Part shown: positions 40,246 to 48,140 of the stretch, in pieces
Layout: the number at the start of each line of letters is the position of its first letter
Numbering within the stretch: position 1 is the stretch's first letter
The notes under the pieces: generated by a model
Database searches by the model: none
The model's input: only the letters and a program-made list of their open reading frames with translations
Told to the model about the DNA's origin: nothing
Position numbers and translations under genes: made by a program
Source of the DNA: Streptomyces sp. NRRL B-3428
GTDB lineage: Bacteria; Actinomycetota; Actinomycetes; Streptomycetales; Streptomycetaceae
DNA length: 64,000 nucleotides
Reading direction: 5' to 3'
Assembly: GCA_000721375.1 (NCBI GenBank)
Contig: JOGW01000020.1
Coordinates: 1-64,000 of the forward strand

Positions 40246-42569
40246 CTCCCCTCGGAGTCGGGCCCCGGCTGCGAGGGCACCGCACCCAGCGCCTGCGCAC
40301 CGGGCCGCAACCGGCCGAGCAGCGCCTCGCGTTCGGCGGCGAAGGCCGGGTCAGCCTGGTAGTCGGAGTGTCCGAGGATCGGAGCCGGCAGCGGATGTGC
40401 CTGGGTGCGCCCGTACGCCAAGGGGTCCTTGAGCGCCGGGTGGTCGACGGCGGGACCACAGGCGCCTTCCAGGCCGATCGGTCCACCGATGGGGTCGGTC
40501 GGCCGGTACAAATTGCGCCAACAGTCCACCTCGCGGTGCAGTGCGGTCAGCGCGGCGGGCCCGAAGTGCGCGGGGAACCAGCGTCCGTACAGCCGCTCCA
40601 GGGGCGAGCCGTAGGTCAGCAGGCCCACCCCCTTGCGTACCGAAGGGCTCAACTGCCAGGCGGCCGCCGCCGCGAGAACACTTCCCTGGGAGTGTCCCGA
40701 CAGGATCAGCCGGCCCTCGTTCGCCTGCGTCCACGTGGCCATCCGCCAGGTCAGATCCGGCACAGCACGCTCCGCGTAACAGGGCGGCCCGAAAGGATGC
40801 GCGGCGCGCGGCCAGAACGTACCGACGTCCCACAGGATGCCGATGGTGCGCCGGGCCGAGGCGTCGCGGTAGGCGCGACGGCCCCAGGTGACGAACAGTA
40901 TGAACCCGAAGCCGATCAGCCAGGAGCCGAGCGCCTGCGCCGTCTCCGCGGCGCCTCGCACGAAGCCCGGAGCACCCGCCGCCGCGACACCGGGCACGTC
41001 CCCGGTCGTCCAGGCGCCGGCCAGAGCGCCGGTGCCGAGCAGCAGCGTGATACCCGCGACCGCGCCGATGAGCAGGGGCGCGCTGTCGGTGAGGGCGGCG
41101 TTCGCACGGGCTCCGGCGATCTTCCGGGTACGGGGGTCCTCCGGCTGCTCACCCCCGTAGTCCCGCTCGACGCGGGCGCGTTCGAGGTGCCGGCGGCGCA
41201 GCGTGCGGACGCCGAGGATCAGCGCGAGCAGTACGACCACGACGAGCAGCAGCGGGAGGACGGCGGCCTGCCACGAGAGCAGAGCGGGCGGACCCGGCAG
41301 CGGGGCGCCGGTGTCCCCGGGGGTGGCGCCCCGGTCGAGCCAGTCACCGACGCGCTGGGCGACACCGCCGGACATCACGCTGCCGAGCGCACAGGCCAGC
41401 ATCGCGACGCAGGGCCCGCCGAGACCGTGCAGCGCCGTGCTCGCCAGTGGATCGCTGCGGTACAGGAGGTACGCGACGACCGCGAGCCCCACGACAAGGA
41501 GGCCCTGGACGAGGGCGATGCCACCGAAGGTCTGGTCGCCGGGCAAGCGGCCCGAGGACACCCAGCCCGGGCGGTCCCACCCTGCGTACACGAGGCTGAG
41601 GACGAGGACGCCGAGCGAGGCCAGCGGCAGCACGGTCACCACCATGCGGTCCAGATGGGCGTCGATCCTGTGCTCCTTGCGGCCACGGCGGCACAGCACG
41701 TAGACGACGGTCGCTCCGCCGGCGATCAGCACGCCTTCGAGCACCCGGCCTGCGGCATCCAGGAACGCGGGCCCGCCCGCCTCGCGGTCGTGGCGGGCGG
41801 CGGCGGTGGCGATCGCGGCGGCCACGGTGAGCAGTCCCGCGGCGGTGTGGGCGGCCCGCAGCCGCGCCACGAAGCGGCGGCCGTACCAGAATCCGGGCCG
41901 GCTGAGCGCGCTGCGGTGCGGCTCGTCGTCGGCGTCCTCCTGGTGCGGGTAGGGCTCCACCGACTCGTAGACGTTCCACGTGCGGTGCGAGAGATACCAG
42001 AGCAGGCCGGTGAGCAGGGCCGGGACGAGCGCGGCCAGCGCGAGGCGCCGTCCGGGCTGGCTCCACCAGCCGCCGCCCGACTCGCCCGGTGCGAGAAAGC
42101 CCAGCCAAGAGCGGTCCTCGGCGCAGGACGGGGTGCCCGCGCACTGCCAGGCGGTCAGATCGAGGGCCACCTCGCAGGCCGCGGCCACCAGTAGCACGGT
42201 CAGCGTCAGACCGAGCAGGCGGACGAGGACCCCGTACACCCGGATCGTGGCCGCGTGGCCGCGGGCGCTCGGGCGCATCCAGTGGGCGAGGTTGGCCACC
42301 ATGAACGGCAGCAGGAACAGCCACAGCGCCCGCACACCGTTGCCGGAGGTGAGGCCCGACCAGACGTAGGCCTCGGGGACGGGTTTGTCCCGGTACTGAT
42401 CGGGGTGCCGTTCGGCGTCCGCGTCGTCGGTGCGGCGGTACATGGCCGCCGTGTCGTCACCGGTGACCCGCACCGTGCGGGGGTCGCCGAGCATCTTCTC
42501 GGGAGTGGCTCCGCCCACGCCGTGGACGAGCAGTTCGAGAGCGGTCTTCTCCGCCGTGGCACGCTGCAC
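40215..42569 (-). CDS. large membrane protein with alpha/beta-hydrolase (lipase-like) motif
   Basis: A 784-residue protein. The N-terminus KTALELLVHGVGGATPEKML resembles a hydrolase oxyanion-hole segment. Around ten membrane helices occupy the middle (about residues 80-560). The C-terminal part carries the nucleophile elbow SGHSQGSVLAAA, with serine 627. This suggests a membrane-anchored lipase or esterase facing the cytoplasm, but the substrate is unknown. It is convergent with, and overlaps by 31 bases, the beta-helix/AAA gene. Confidence 0.75.
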   Translation of the reverse strand: MQRATAEKTALELLVHGVGGATPEKMLGDPRTVRVTGDDTAAMYRRTDDADAERHPDQYRDKPVPEAYVWSGLTSGNGVRALWLFLLPFMVANLAHWMRPSARGHAATIRVYGVLVRLLGLTLTVLLVAAACEVALDLTAWQCAGTPSCAEDRSWLGFLAPGESGGGWWSQPGRRLALAALVPALLTGLLWYLSHRTWNVYESVEPYPHQEDADDEPHRSALSRPGFWYGRRFVARLRAAHTAAGLLTVAAAIATAAARHDREAGGPAFLDAAGRVLEGVLIAGGATVVYVLCRRGRKEHRIDAHLDRMVVTVLPLASLGVLVLSLVYAGWDRPGWVSSGRLPGDQTFGGIALVQGLLVVGLAVVAYLLYRSDPLASTALHGLGGPCVAMLACALGSVMSGGVAQRVGDWLDRGATPGDTGAPLPGPPALLSWQAAVLPLLLVVVVLLALILGVRTLRRRHLERARVERDYGGEQPEDPRTRKIAGARANAALTDSAPLLIGAVAGITLLLGTGALAGAWTTGDVPGVAAAGAPGFVRGAAETAQALGSWLIGFGFILFVTWGRRAYRDASARRTIGILWDVGTFWPRAAHPFGPPCYAERAVPDLTWRMATWTQANEGRLILSGHSQGSVLAAAAAWQLSPSVRKGVGLLTYGSPLERLYGRWFPAHFGPAALTALHREVDCWRNLYRPTDPIGGPIGLEGACGPAVDHPALKDPLAYGRTQAHPLPAPILGHSDYQADPAFAAEREALLGRLRPGAQALGAVPSQPGPDSEGSQGSSGRSSG

Positions 42570-42758
42570 CGGTCAGCAGCTCCCCCATGAGTCACCTGCG
42601 TACAAAGCGCGATCCTGCGCAAGAAAAGGATCCCGCCCCGAGCGCCGCGTGTGCACCCCTCGTCACGGAATCTCCCCGAGGTGTACGGTTCCGCCTCCAC
42701 CCCTTGGACCGCCAGGACCGAAGTGGGGTGCCACATGCAAAGATGAGGCTCCTTCAAC

Positions 42759-43613
42759 ATGGCGACTGAAACGGGAGCGGGCGTGAGCGAGAACCAGAAC
42801 CTCCTCGCGGAACAGCGCCGCGCCCTGATTCTCGACGAGGTCAGGCGCCGCGGCGGGGTCCGGGTCAATGAGCTGACGCGCAAGCTCGGGGTCTCCGACA
42901 TGACGGTGCGCCGGGATCTGGACGCGCTGGCCCGCCAGGGAGTCCTCGAGAAGGTGCACGGCGGTGCGGTGCCGGTGGTCGAGGCGTCCACGCACGAGCC
43001 GGGGTTCGAGGCCAAGTCGGGTCTTGAGCTGAGCGCCAAGGAGGACATCGCCCGTACGGCGGCGGAGCTGGTGGCGCCCGGAAGCGCGATCGCGCTGTCC
43101 GGCGGTACGACCACGTACGCGCTGGCGCATCGGCTCCTGGACGTACCGGATCTGACCGTCGTCACCAACTCGGTGCGGGTGGCCGATGTGTTCCACACGG
43201 CGCAGCGCAGCGGGGGCAAGGGGCAGTCCGGCACGACGGTGGTGCTCACCGGCGGTGTGCGGACGCCCTCCGACTCGCTCGTCGGTCCTGTCGCCGACCA
43301 GGCCATCGCCACGCTCCACTTCGACCTGCTCCTGCTCGGCGTGCACGGCATATCGCTCGAGGCGGGCCTGTCCACGCCCAATCTCGCCGAGGCCGAGACC
43401 AATCGCCGCCTGGTGCAGTCCGCCCGCCGCGTCGTGGTCGTCGCCGACCACACCAAGTGGGGGACGGTGGGCCTGAGTTCCTTCGCCGCACTGGAACAGG
43501 TCGACACCTGGGTGACGGACACGGGCCTGCCCGCCGAGGTCCGCGAGGAGGTCGCGGACCGGGTGCGCCTGGTGGTCGTCGCGGGCGAGGACACCGAAGT
43601 CGCGGAGAGCTGA
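42759..43613 (+). CDS. DeoR/GlpR family transcriptional regulator
   Basis: A 284-residue repressor. The DeoR helix-turn-helix is GGVRVNELTRKLGVSDMTVRRDLDALARQG. The sugar-phosphate-binding domain shows SGGTTTYALA, VVTNSVRVA, LLLGVHGIS and VVVADHTKWG. It senses a phosphorylated sugar or polyol. No target operon adjoins it, so it may be a global or distant regulator. ATG 42759 is used; GTG 42783 (VSENQNLLAEQRR) with GGGAGCGG upstream is an equally good start. Confidence 0.9.
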   Translation: MATETGAGVSENQNLLAEQRRALILDEVRRRGGVRVNELTRKLGVSDMTVRRDLDALARQGVLEKVHGGAVPVVEASTHEPGFEAKSGLELSAKEDIARTAAELVAPGSAIALSGGTTTYALAHRLLDVPDLTVVTNSVRVADVFHTAQRSGGKGQSGTTVVLTGGVRTPSDSLVGPVADQAIATLHFDLLLLGVHGISLEAGLSTPNLAEAETNRRLVQSARRVVVVADHTKWGTVGLSSFAALEQVDTWVTDTGLPAEVREEVADRVRLVVVAGEDTEVAES

Positions 43614-43639
43614 CGGGCTGTGCGTCCCGTCCTTCGGCC

Positions 43640-43954
43640 ATGACCGGTCACTGCTGCGAGGCGATGAGCCGCTGCCTGTATACGCGCTGCGACCAGCACC
43701 CAGACCCCTTCGCCTGTCCTGACGCGCTGATCGAGTTCAGCGCCAAGTTCCAGGAGTACGGGCTGATCATCCATGACGGCGGCACCTCCAGCATCACCAT
43801 CGGCTTCTGCCCCTGGTGCGGGCGGCGGCTGCCCGCGTCGCAGCGGGAGCGGTGGTTCGACGAGCTGGAGCGTCGGGGGATCGACCCCTGGGAGGACGAG
43901 GTCCCGGCCGAATTCGAGGACGACCGTTGGCTCGCCGACCCGCCACGGACCTAG
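43640..43954 (+). CDS. cysteine-rich conserved protein (DUF6980-like)
   Basis: A 104-residue protein with a putative zinc-binding set: paired cysteines near the N-terminus (GHCCEAMSRCLYTRC), a further cysteine in FACPDAL, and CPWCGRRLP in the middle. The acidic C-terminus contains DPWEDEVPAEFEDDRWL. The family name is from memory and function is unknown. Its stop codon overlaps that of the opposite gene in the sequence CTAG. Confidence 0.7.
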   Translation: MTGHCCEAMSRCLYTRCDQHPDPFACPDALIEFSAKFQEYGLIIHDGGTSSITIGFCPWCGRRLPASQRERWFDELERRGIDPWEDEVPAEFEDDRWLADPPRT

Positions 43955-44214
43955 AGATAGTTCCCGTCGTCCGTCTCCCCCACCGGCTCCGGCCACACCT
44001 TCAGGGCTGTCACGGCGGCAGGGTTGATCAGGGCCACCGCGCCGGGTGCGTCGTCCGGGCCGCTCAGTTCGCACCTCACCGTGTAGCCGTGCTCGATCGC
44101 GCCGCTCAGCTTGGCGAGGGCTTCGTCGGCCGAGCCGAAGGTGCGCGTGCGGATGGTCAGGGGCTCGCCCTGTGCGGGTCGCAGCCACAGATGCAGTTCC
44201 GGGTACTTGGACAT
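43951..44214 (-). CDS. conserved hypothetical protein
   Basis: An 87-residue soluble protein (MSKYPELHLWLRPAQGEPLT) with alternating strand-like segments and no recognised domain. Start ATG 44214 follows a GGGGG stretch. It is convergent with the cysteine-rich gene, the two stops overlapping by four bases, and divergent from the SRPBCC gene. Composition is ordinary for the genome. Confidence 0.65.
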   Translation of the reverse strand: MSKYPELHLWLRPAQGEPLTIRTRTFGSADEALAKLSGAIEHGYTVRCELSGPDDAPGAVALINPAAVTALKVWPEPVGETDDGNYL

Positions 44215-44413
44215 ACGGCACTCCCCCTTCGGGGCCGGTCGGCTCCCTCACGACCACGATGCGCCGTCCGGCGCCCTGCGCAAAGACCCCCTGCACAGGG
44301 CGGGCAGACGGCCGATCAGCCCCTCCTTCCAGAGCTGACGCACCCTCAGCTATGGTGACGGGGCCTGGTCAAGAACGGCGCTGAGCCGCCGTATCCGATG
44401 TGGGGGGATATCC

Positions 44414-44899
44414 ATGGCACGCCGACTGAGCCCCGTAGGGCTCGAGTTCCTCGAGGCCGCACCGGTACGCCTGGTCTTCGCTCGCGAGATCAGCGCGACG
44501 CCGGCCGAGGCGTATCACGCCATCGCCGAGGAAGTGGAGACGCTGCCCAAGTGGTTCCGGTCGGTCAAGCGGGCCACACCGCATGACGGCGGCGCGCGAC
44601 GCACCGTGGTGCTGCAGGGCGGGATCCGCTTCGAGGAGACGATCCTCGCGTCCGAGCCCGACGAGGTGTACACCTACCGTGTCGACGAGACCAACGTCCC
44701 GGGCGTGCGGCATCTCGTGGAGGAGTGGCGGATCACTCCCGCCGGTTCGGGCAGCCGTATCCAGTGGACGTTCACCGTGGACGGCGGGGCGCTGACAAGG
44801 GCGTTCTTCAAGGTGGCGCGGCCCGGTCTCGGGACCTCGTTCCGCGGGGCGGTCTCCTCGCTGGACAAGCGGCTGGCCAAGGCGCGCACCGCTCGGTAA
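44414..44899 (+). CDS. SRPBCC family protein (polyketide cyclase/dehydrase-like)
   Basis: A 161-residue START-like protein. The pattern FAREISATPAEAYHAIAEEVETLPKWF at the start and RIQWTFTVDGG later is typical of SRPBCC proteins, whose deep cavity binds a lipid or hydrophobic ligand. No catalytic residue can be assigned. ATG 44414 is preceded by a GGGGGG site. It is followed after 41 bases by the YciI-like gene. Confidence 0.8.
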   Translation: MARRLSPVGLEFLEAAPVRLVFAREISATPAEAYHAIAEEVETLPKWFRSVKRATPHDGGARRTVVLQGGIRFEETILASEPDEVYTYRVDETNVPGVRHLVEEWRITPAGSGSRIQWTFTVDGGALTRAFFKVARPGLGTSFRGAVSSLDKRLAKARTAR

Positions 44900-44940
44900 C
44901 CCCCTCGCGGGCGCCCCGTCGACCTCGATAGTTTCGGCCC

Positions 44941-45480
44941 ATGTTGTTCTACGTGCATGCCGAGGACGCCCCCGACGCCCAGGACGAGATGGTGGAGCGG
45001 GGCGAGGAGCACTGGTCGTACATGGACCGGTTCGCCGACCGTCTCGTTCTGCGCGGTCCCACGCTGTCCGAGGACGGCGAGGAGCACACCGGCAGTGTGC
45101 ACGTGGTGGACGTGGCGGACCGCGCGGCCGCCGAGCGCTTCGCGACGCAGGAGCCGTACTGGAGCCACGGTCTGTACCGGGAGTTCCGGGCCGACCGGGT
45201 CGTGGTGCACCGGCACGCGGAGATCAGGCGCGAGCAGGACGCGACGCTGGTGACGGTCCGCTGGGACGCACGGCCGTTGGACGCCCTGCAACTGGCGCTC
45301 CCCGAGGACACCTTGGCGTTCCTCGCACTGCTCGTCGACGACGAGGGCGCACAGTCCACGGGCTGGGTCGCCGTCGTACGCACGCTGGACGCCAAGGAAA
45401 TCCGGGCCCTCGTCGACGAGTTCGCGGACGAGGGCGCGACGGTCACGGCGCGGCGCTGGTGCCGGGGCGGGCGGCACTGA
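44941..45480 (+). CDS. YciI-like protein
   Basis: A 179-residue protein. The first 95 residues match the YCII domain: MLFYVHAEDAP at the start, then EEHWSYMDRFADRLVLRGPTL, and HVVDVADRAAAERFATQEPY with the conserved aspartate and histidine region. The second half is a less conserved extension (VRWDARPLDALQLAL). Function is unknown. It is convergent with the cysteine desulfhydrase-like gene, 18 bases between. Confidence 0.8.
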   Translation: MLFYVHAEDAPDAQDEMVERGEEHWSYMDRFADRLVLRGPTLSEDGEEHTGSVHVVDVADRAAAERFATQEPYWSHGLYREFRADRVVVHRHAEIRREQDATLVTVRWDARPLDALQLALPEDTLAFLALLVDDEGAQSTGWVAVVRTLDAKEIRALVDEFADEGATVTARRWCRGGRH

Positions 45481-45498
45481 CCGGCGTACGCCGACCGG

Positions 45499-46632
45499 TC
45501 AGCTGGGCCAGACGCCCGTGTCCAGGAAGGACTCGATGGCCGCGCCGTACGGAGCGATGTCCAGGCCCTGTTCGGCGAGCCAGCCGTCCGAGTAGTACTT
45601 GTCGAGGTAGCGCTCGCCCGGGTCGCAGATCAGCGTGACGACGCTGCCCTTCTCACCGGCGGCCACCATCTCCGCGATGATCTTCAGTGCGCTCCACAGG
45701 CCGGTGCCGGTGGAACCGCCCGCCTTGCGGCCGATCGCCGTCTCCAGGGCACGTACGGCCGCGATGCTCGCCGCGTCCGGCACCTTCATCATCCGGTCGA
45801 TCGCGCCGGGGACGAAGCTCGGCTCCATGCGCGGCCGGCCGATGCCCTCGATCCGTGAACCGCAGTCGCTGGTACAGCCCGGGTCGCCGTTCAGCCAGCC
45901 GTCGAAGAAACAGGAGTTCTCCGGGTCGGGCACGCAGATGCGGGTGTCGTGCTGCATGTAGTGCACGTAGCGCGCGATCGTCGCCGAGGTGCCGCCGGTA
46001 CCGGCCGTGGCCACGATCCAGGCCGGCTCGGGATAGCGCTCCAACTTCAGCTGCTGGTAGATGGATTCGGCGATGTTGTTGTTGCCGCGCCAGTCGGTGG
46101 CACGCTCCGCGTAGGTGAACTGGTCCATGTAGTGACCGCCGGTGCGCACCGCGAGCGCGGCCGCCTCCTCGTACATGGCGCGCGAGTCGTCCACGAAGTG
46201 GCACTGTCCGCCGTGGAATTCGATCAGACGGCACTTCTCGGCGCTGGTCGTACGCGGCATCACCGCGATGAACGGCACGCCGATCAGCTTCGCGAAGTAC
46301 GCCTCGGACACGGCGGTCGACCCGCTGGACGCCTCGATGACGGGAGCGCCGGGCCGGATCCAGCCGTTGCAGAGCCCGTACAGGAACAGCGAACGGGCCA
46401 GACGGTGCTTGAGACTTCCCGTGGGGTGGGTGGACTCGTCCTTGAGGTAGAGGTCGATGCCCCACGCCTCGGGCAGCGGGAACCGCAGGAGATGGGTGTC
46501 GGCGGACCGGTTGGCGTCGGCCTGCACCTTGCGTACGGCCTCTTTCAGCCAGCGCCGGTACGCGAGGTCGCTGCGGTCCACGTCGACGGTGGACATCACC
46601 GCTGGGGTCTCTGGCTTCTGTGCCGTGCTCAC
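45499..46632 (-). CDS. PLP-dependent cysteine synthase-family enzyme, resembling L-cysteine desulfhydrase Cds1
   Basis: A 377-residue fold-type II PLP enzyme. The Schiff-base lysine is K75 in [11 protein letters not shown], followed by [13 protein letters not shown] and the phosphate loop [12 protein letters not shown]. The segments [11 protein letters not shown] and [14 protein letters not shown] resemble Mycobacterium Rv3684 (Cds1), which releases sulfide, pyruvate and ammonia from cysteine. GTG 46632 has GGGAGCGG upstream. It could help redox balance or supply sulfide. A role as a synthase cannot be excluded. Confidence 0.85.
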   Translation of the reverse strand: MSTAQKPETPAVMSTVDVDRSDLAYRRWLKEAVRKVQADANRSADTHLLRFPLPEAWGIDLYLKDESTHPTGSLKHRLARSLFLYGLCNGWIRPGAPVIEASSGSTAVSEAYFAKLIGVPFIAVMPRTTSAEKCRLIEFHGGQCHFVDDSRAMYEEAAALAVRTGGHYMDQFTYAERATDWRGNNNIAESIYQQLKLERYPEPAWIVATAGTGGTSATIARYVHYMQHDTRICVPDPENSCFFDGWLNGDPGCTSDCGSRIEGIGRPRMEPSFVPGAIDRMMKVPDAASIAAVRALETAIGRKAGGSTGTGLWSALKIIAEMVAAGEKGSVVTLICDPGERYLDKYYSDGWLAEQGLDIAPYGAAIESFLDTGVWPS

Positions 46633-46967
46633 CGCGCCGCTCCCTTACCTGCCGTATACCCGCCGGTTTTCCCGGCAGGCGCCCGCGACCCGCGGAAATA
46701 CCTGTGGGCAAAGCCGCGGGCCCGCCCCAAGCATAGACATCCAACGCACGCTTCTCACCTGCACGAATATCGCTTTGAGCAGCCCAAAGCCACCCTTGGG
46801 GCGCCCAGTTCGCAGGGCTGCCACTGGCAACCGGCGTACAGGTGTGCGACGTCCTGAGTGACACTGGTGCTCGAGCCGTATCGCGGGCAGACTGCCAGGA
46901 CCGTCCGCCGCACCTGGGCCTCGGCGGGACGGGCCGGAGTACGGCGGACTGCTTGGGGGCGAGCTTC
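46633..46967. other. divergent intergenic region (335 bp)
   Basis: It separates the leftward Cds1-like gene from a rightward small gene. Short open frames on both strands lack ribosome sites. It contains the inverted repeat listed at 46772-46790 and must hold both promoters, which I could not identify with confidence. Confidence 0.6.
46772..46790. promoter_or_regulatory. inverted repeat, possible regulator site
   Basis: GCTTTGAGC-A-GCCCAAAGC: nine-base arms with one mismatch around a single base, about 140 bases upstream of the Cds1-like start. The size suits a dimeric repressor or activator. Confidence 0.35.
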
Positions 46968-47297
46968 ATGGCGGAGACGGAGTTCAGGGCCACGGGCGTA
47001 CGGATCGGCCGGCGGCTGCGTTCGCTCACCCGCGCCGGTCAGGTGCGGATCGCCGGTGGGCGCCTTGAACTGCTGACGAGTTACGGCCGCGAGATCGACA
47101 GCGCACCCCTCACGGATGTGAGCGCGGGGCGTCCTTGGTTCGCCGCCGAGGACAAGGCGCTCGCGACGGTCAACGGCACCCGGTACTCGTTGACGCTCGG
47201 TGAGCGCGACCCCGCCCCGGGACAGCCGGGACCGCCCGCCGCGAGCCGCTTCATCGAGGCCGTCCGCCAGGCCACAGGCCGCTTCAAGCGCGGCTGA
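46968..47297 (+). CDS. conserved hypothetical protein
   Basis: A 109-residue protein, mostly strand-forming (FRATGVRIGRRLRSLTRAGQ, VRIAGGRLELLTSYGREIDS), possibly a small PH-like or Sm-like barrel, with a basic C-terminal helix (RFIEAVRQATGRFKRG). ATG 46968 follows GGGGGCGAG; the frame extends upstream, but that part is not protein-like. Function is unknown. Confidence 0.68.
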   Translation: MAETEFRATGVRIGRRLRSLTRAGQVRIAGGRLELLTSYGREIDSAPLTDVSAGRPWFAAEDKALATVNGTRYSLTLGERDPAPGQPGPPAASRFIEAVRQATGRFKRG

Positions 47298-47529
47298 GCC
47301 CGCGGGTGCGAGGCCGGGCGCGCCTCGCCGTGTGACCTCGGCGTACGTCACGCAAGTTGCACAGCCGTATCCCCTGGGTCACGCTGGTCTCACCTCGCTA
47401 CTCAGGGTTCAACGGCGGTCACGCTGCGACCCAGCCACCGCCCAGCAGGCAGCCACGTGGGACATCCGGGGCTCGACTCCGGATCCGTTTGCCGTCTTCT
47501 TCCGGACCTCAATTCGGGGAGTCGCAGCC

Positions 47530-48069
47530 GTGATCAGCCCAAGCAGGCACTGCACGGTGGAGCTCCAGGCCCTGCCGTCGCGGATCGGGCAAGTCCGCAG
47601 AATCGTCTCGGCGCAGTTGCGCTACTGGCATCTCGATCCGCTGATCGACATCGCCGCGCTCGGCGTGACCGAGTTGCTCACCAACGTCCACCGGCATGCC
47701 CAGCCGGACAAGATGTGCACGGTCGAGATAGAGCTGCTGCTCGATCACCTCACGGTCTCCGTGCACGACCACGACCCCCGTATGCCGGAGGTCCGCATCG
47801 CCGATCCGCTGGCGACCTGCGGGCGCGGGCTCGCGATGGTCGCGGCCGTCAGCGAGAGCTGGGGGGTGCGGCCGAAGGGGCCCGCGGGCAAGACCGTGTG
47901 GTTCACGCTGCCGGCGCCTTCGCCCGCGGTGGCGCTGCCGGCGTATCCGATGCACGGGTCGATGCCGTTCACCGAGGTGCACGGCGGGGCGGTGCGGTTC
48001 GTGGACGAGCCCGGGCCCTCGCGCGCCCGCGCGAACAAGACTCCCGCCCGGTCGGCTGTGGTGGGCTGA
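47530..48069 (+). CDS. ATP-binding protein, RsbW-like (HATPase_c) anti-sigma kinase type
   Basis: A 179-residue GHKL ATPase. The N-box is ELLTNVHRHAQP, the G1-like segment VSVHDHDPRMPEVR, and the G2-like loop GRGLAMVAAVSESWGV. Streptomyces has dozens of these single-domain kinases; some bind sigma factors, and most partners are unknown. The C-terminal 50 residues are an unconserved tail. GTG 47530 has GGGGAG upstream. No sigma factor or anti-anti-sigma gene is adjacent. Confidence 0.85.
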   Translation: MISPSRHCTVELQALPSRIGQVRRIVSAQLRYWHLDPLIDIAALGVTELLTNVHRHAQPDKMCTVEIELLLDHLTVSVHDHDPRMPEVRIADPLATCGRGLAMVAAVSESWGVRPKGPAGKTVWFTLPAPSPAVALPAYPMHGSMPFTEVHGGAVRFVDEPGPSRARANKTPARSAVVG

Positions 48070-48090
48070 CCGGGCGGTGATCCTTTTCCT

Positions 48091-48119
48091 GTACGGGGCG
48101 GTCGCGCCGTTTCCCGTAC
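48091..48119. terminator. possible bidirectional terminator
   Basis: GTACGGG (48091-48097) pairs with CCCGTAC (48113-48119), and the loop can form a further short CGG/CCG stem. It lies between the convergent RsbW-like and ABC permease genes, and a T-rich stretch (ccttttcct) serves the leftward direction. Confidence 0.45.
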
Positions 48120-48140
48120 GGGATGGGCACGCCTCGCGGC

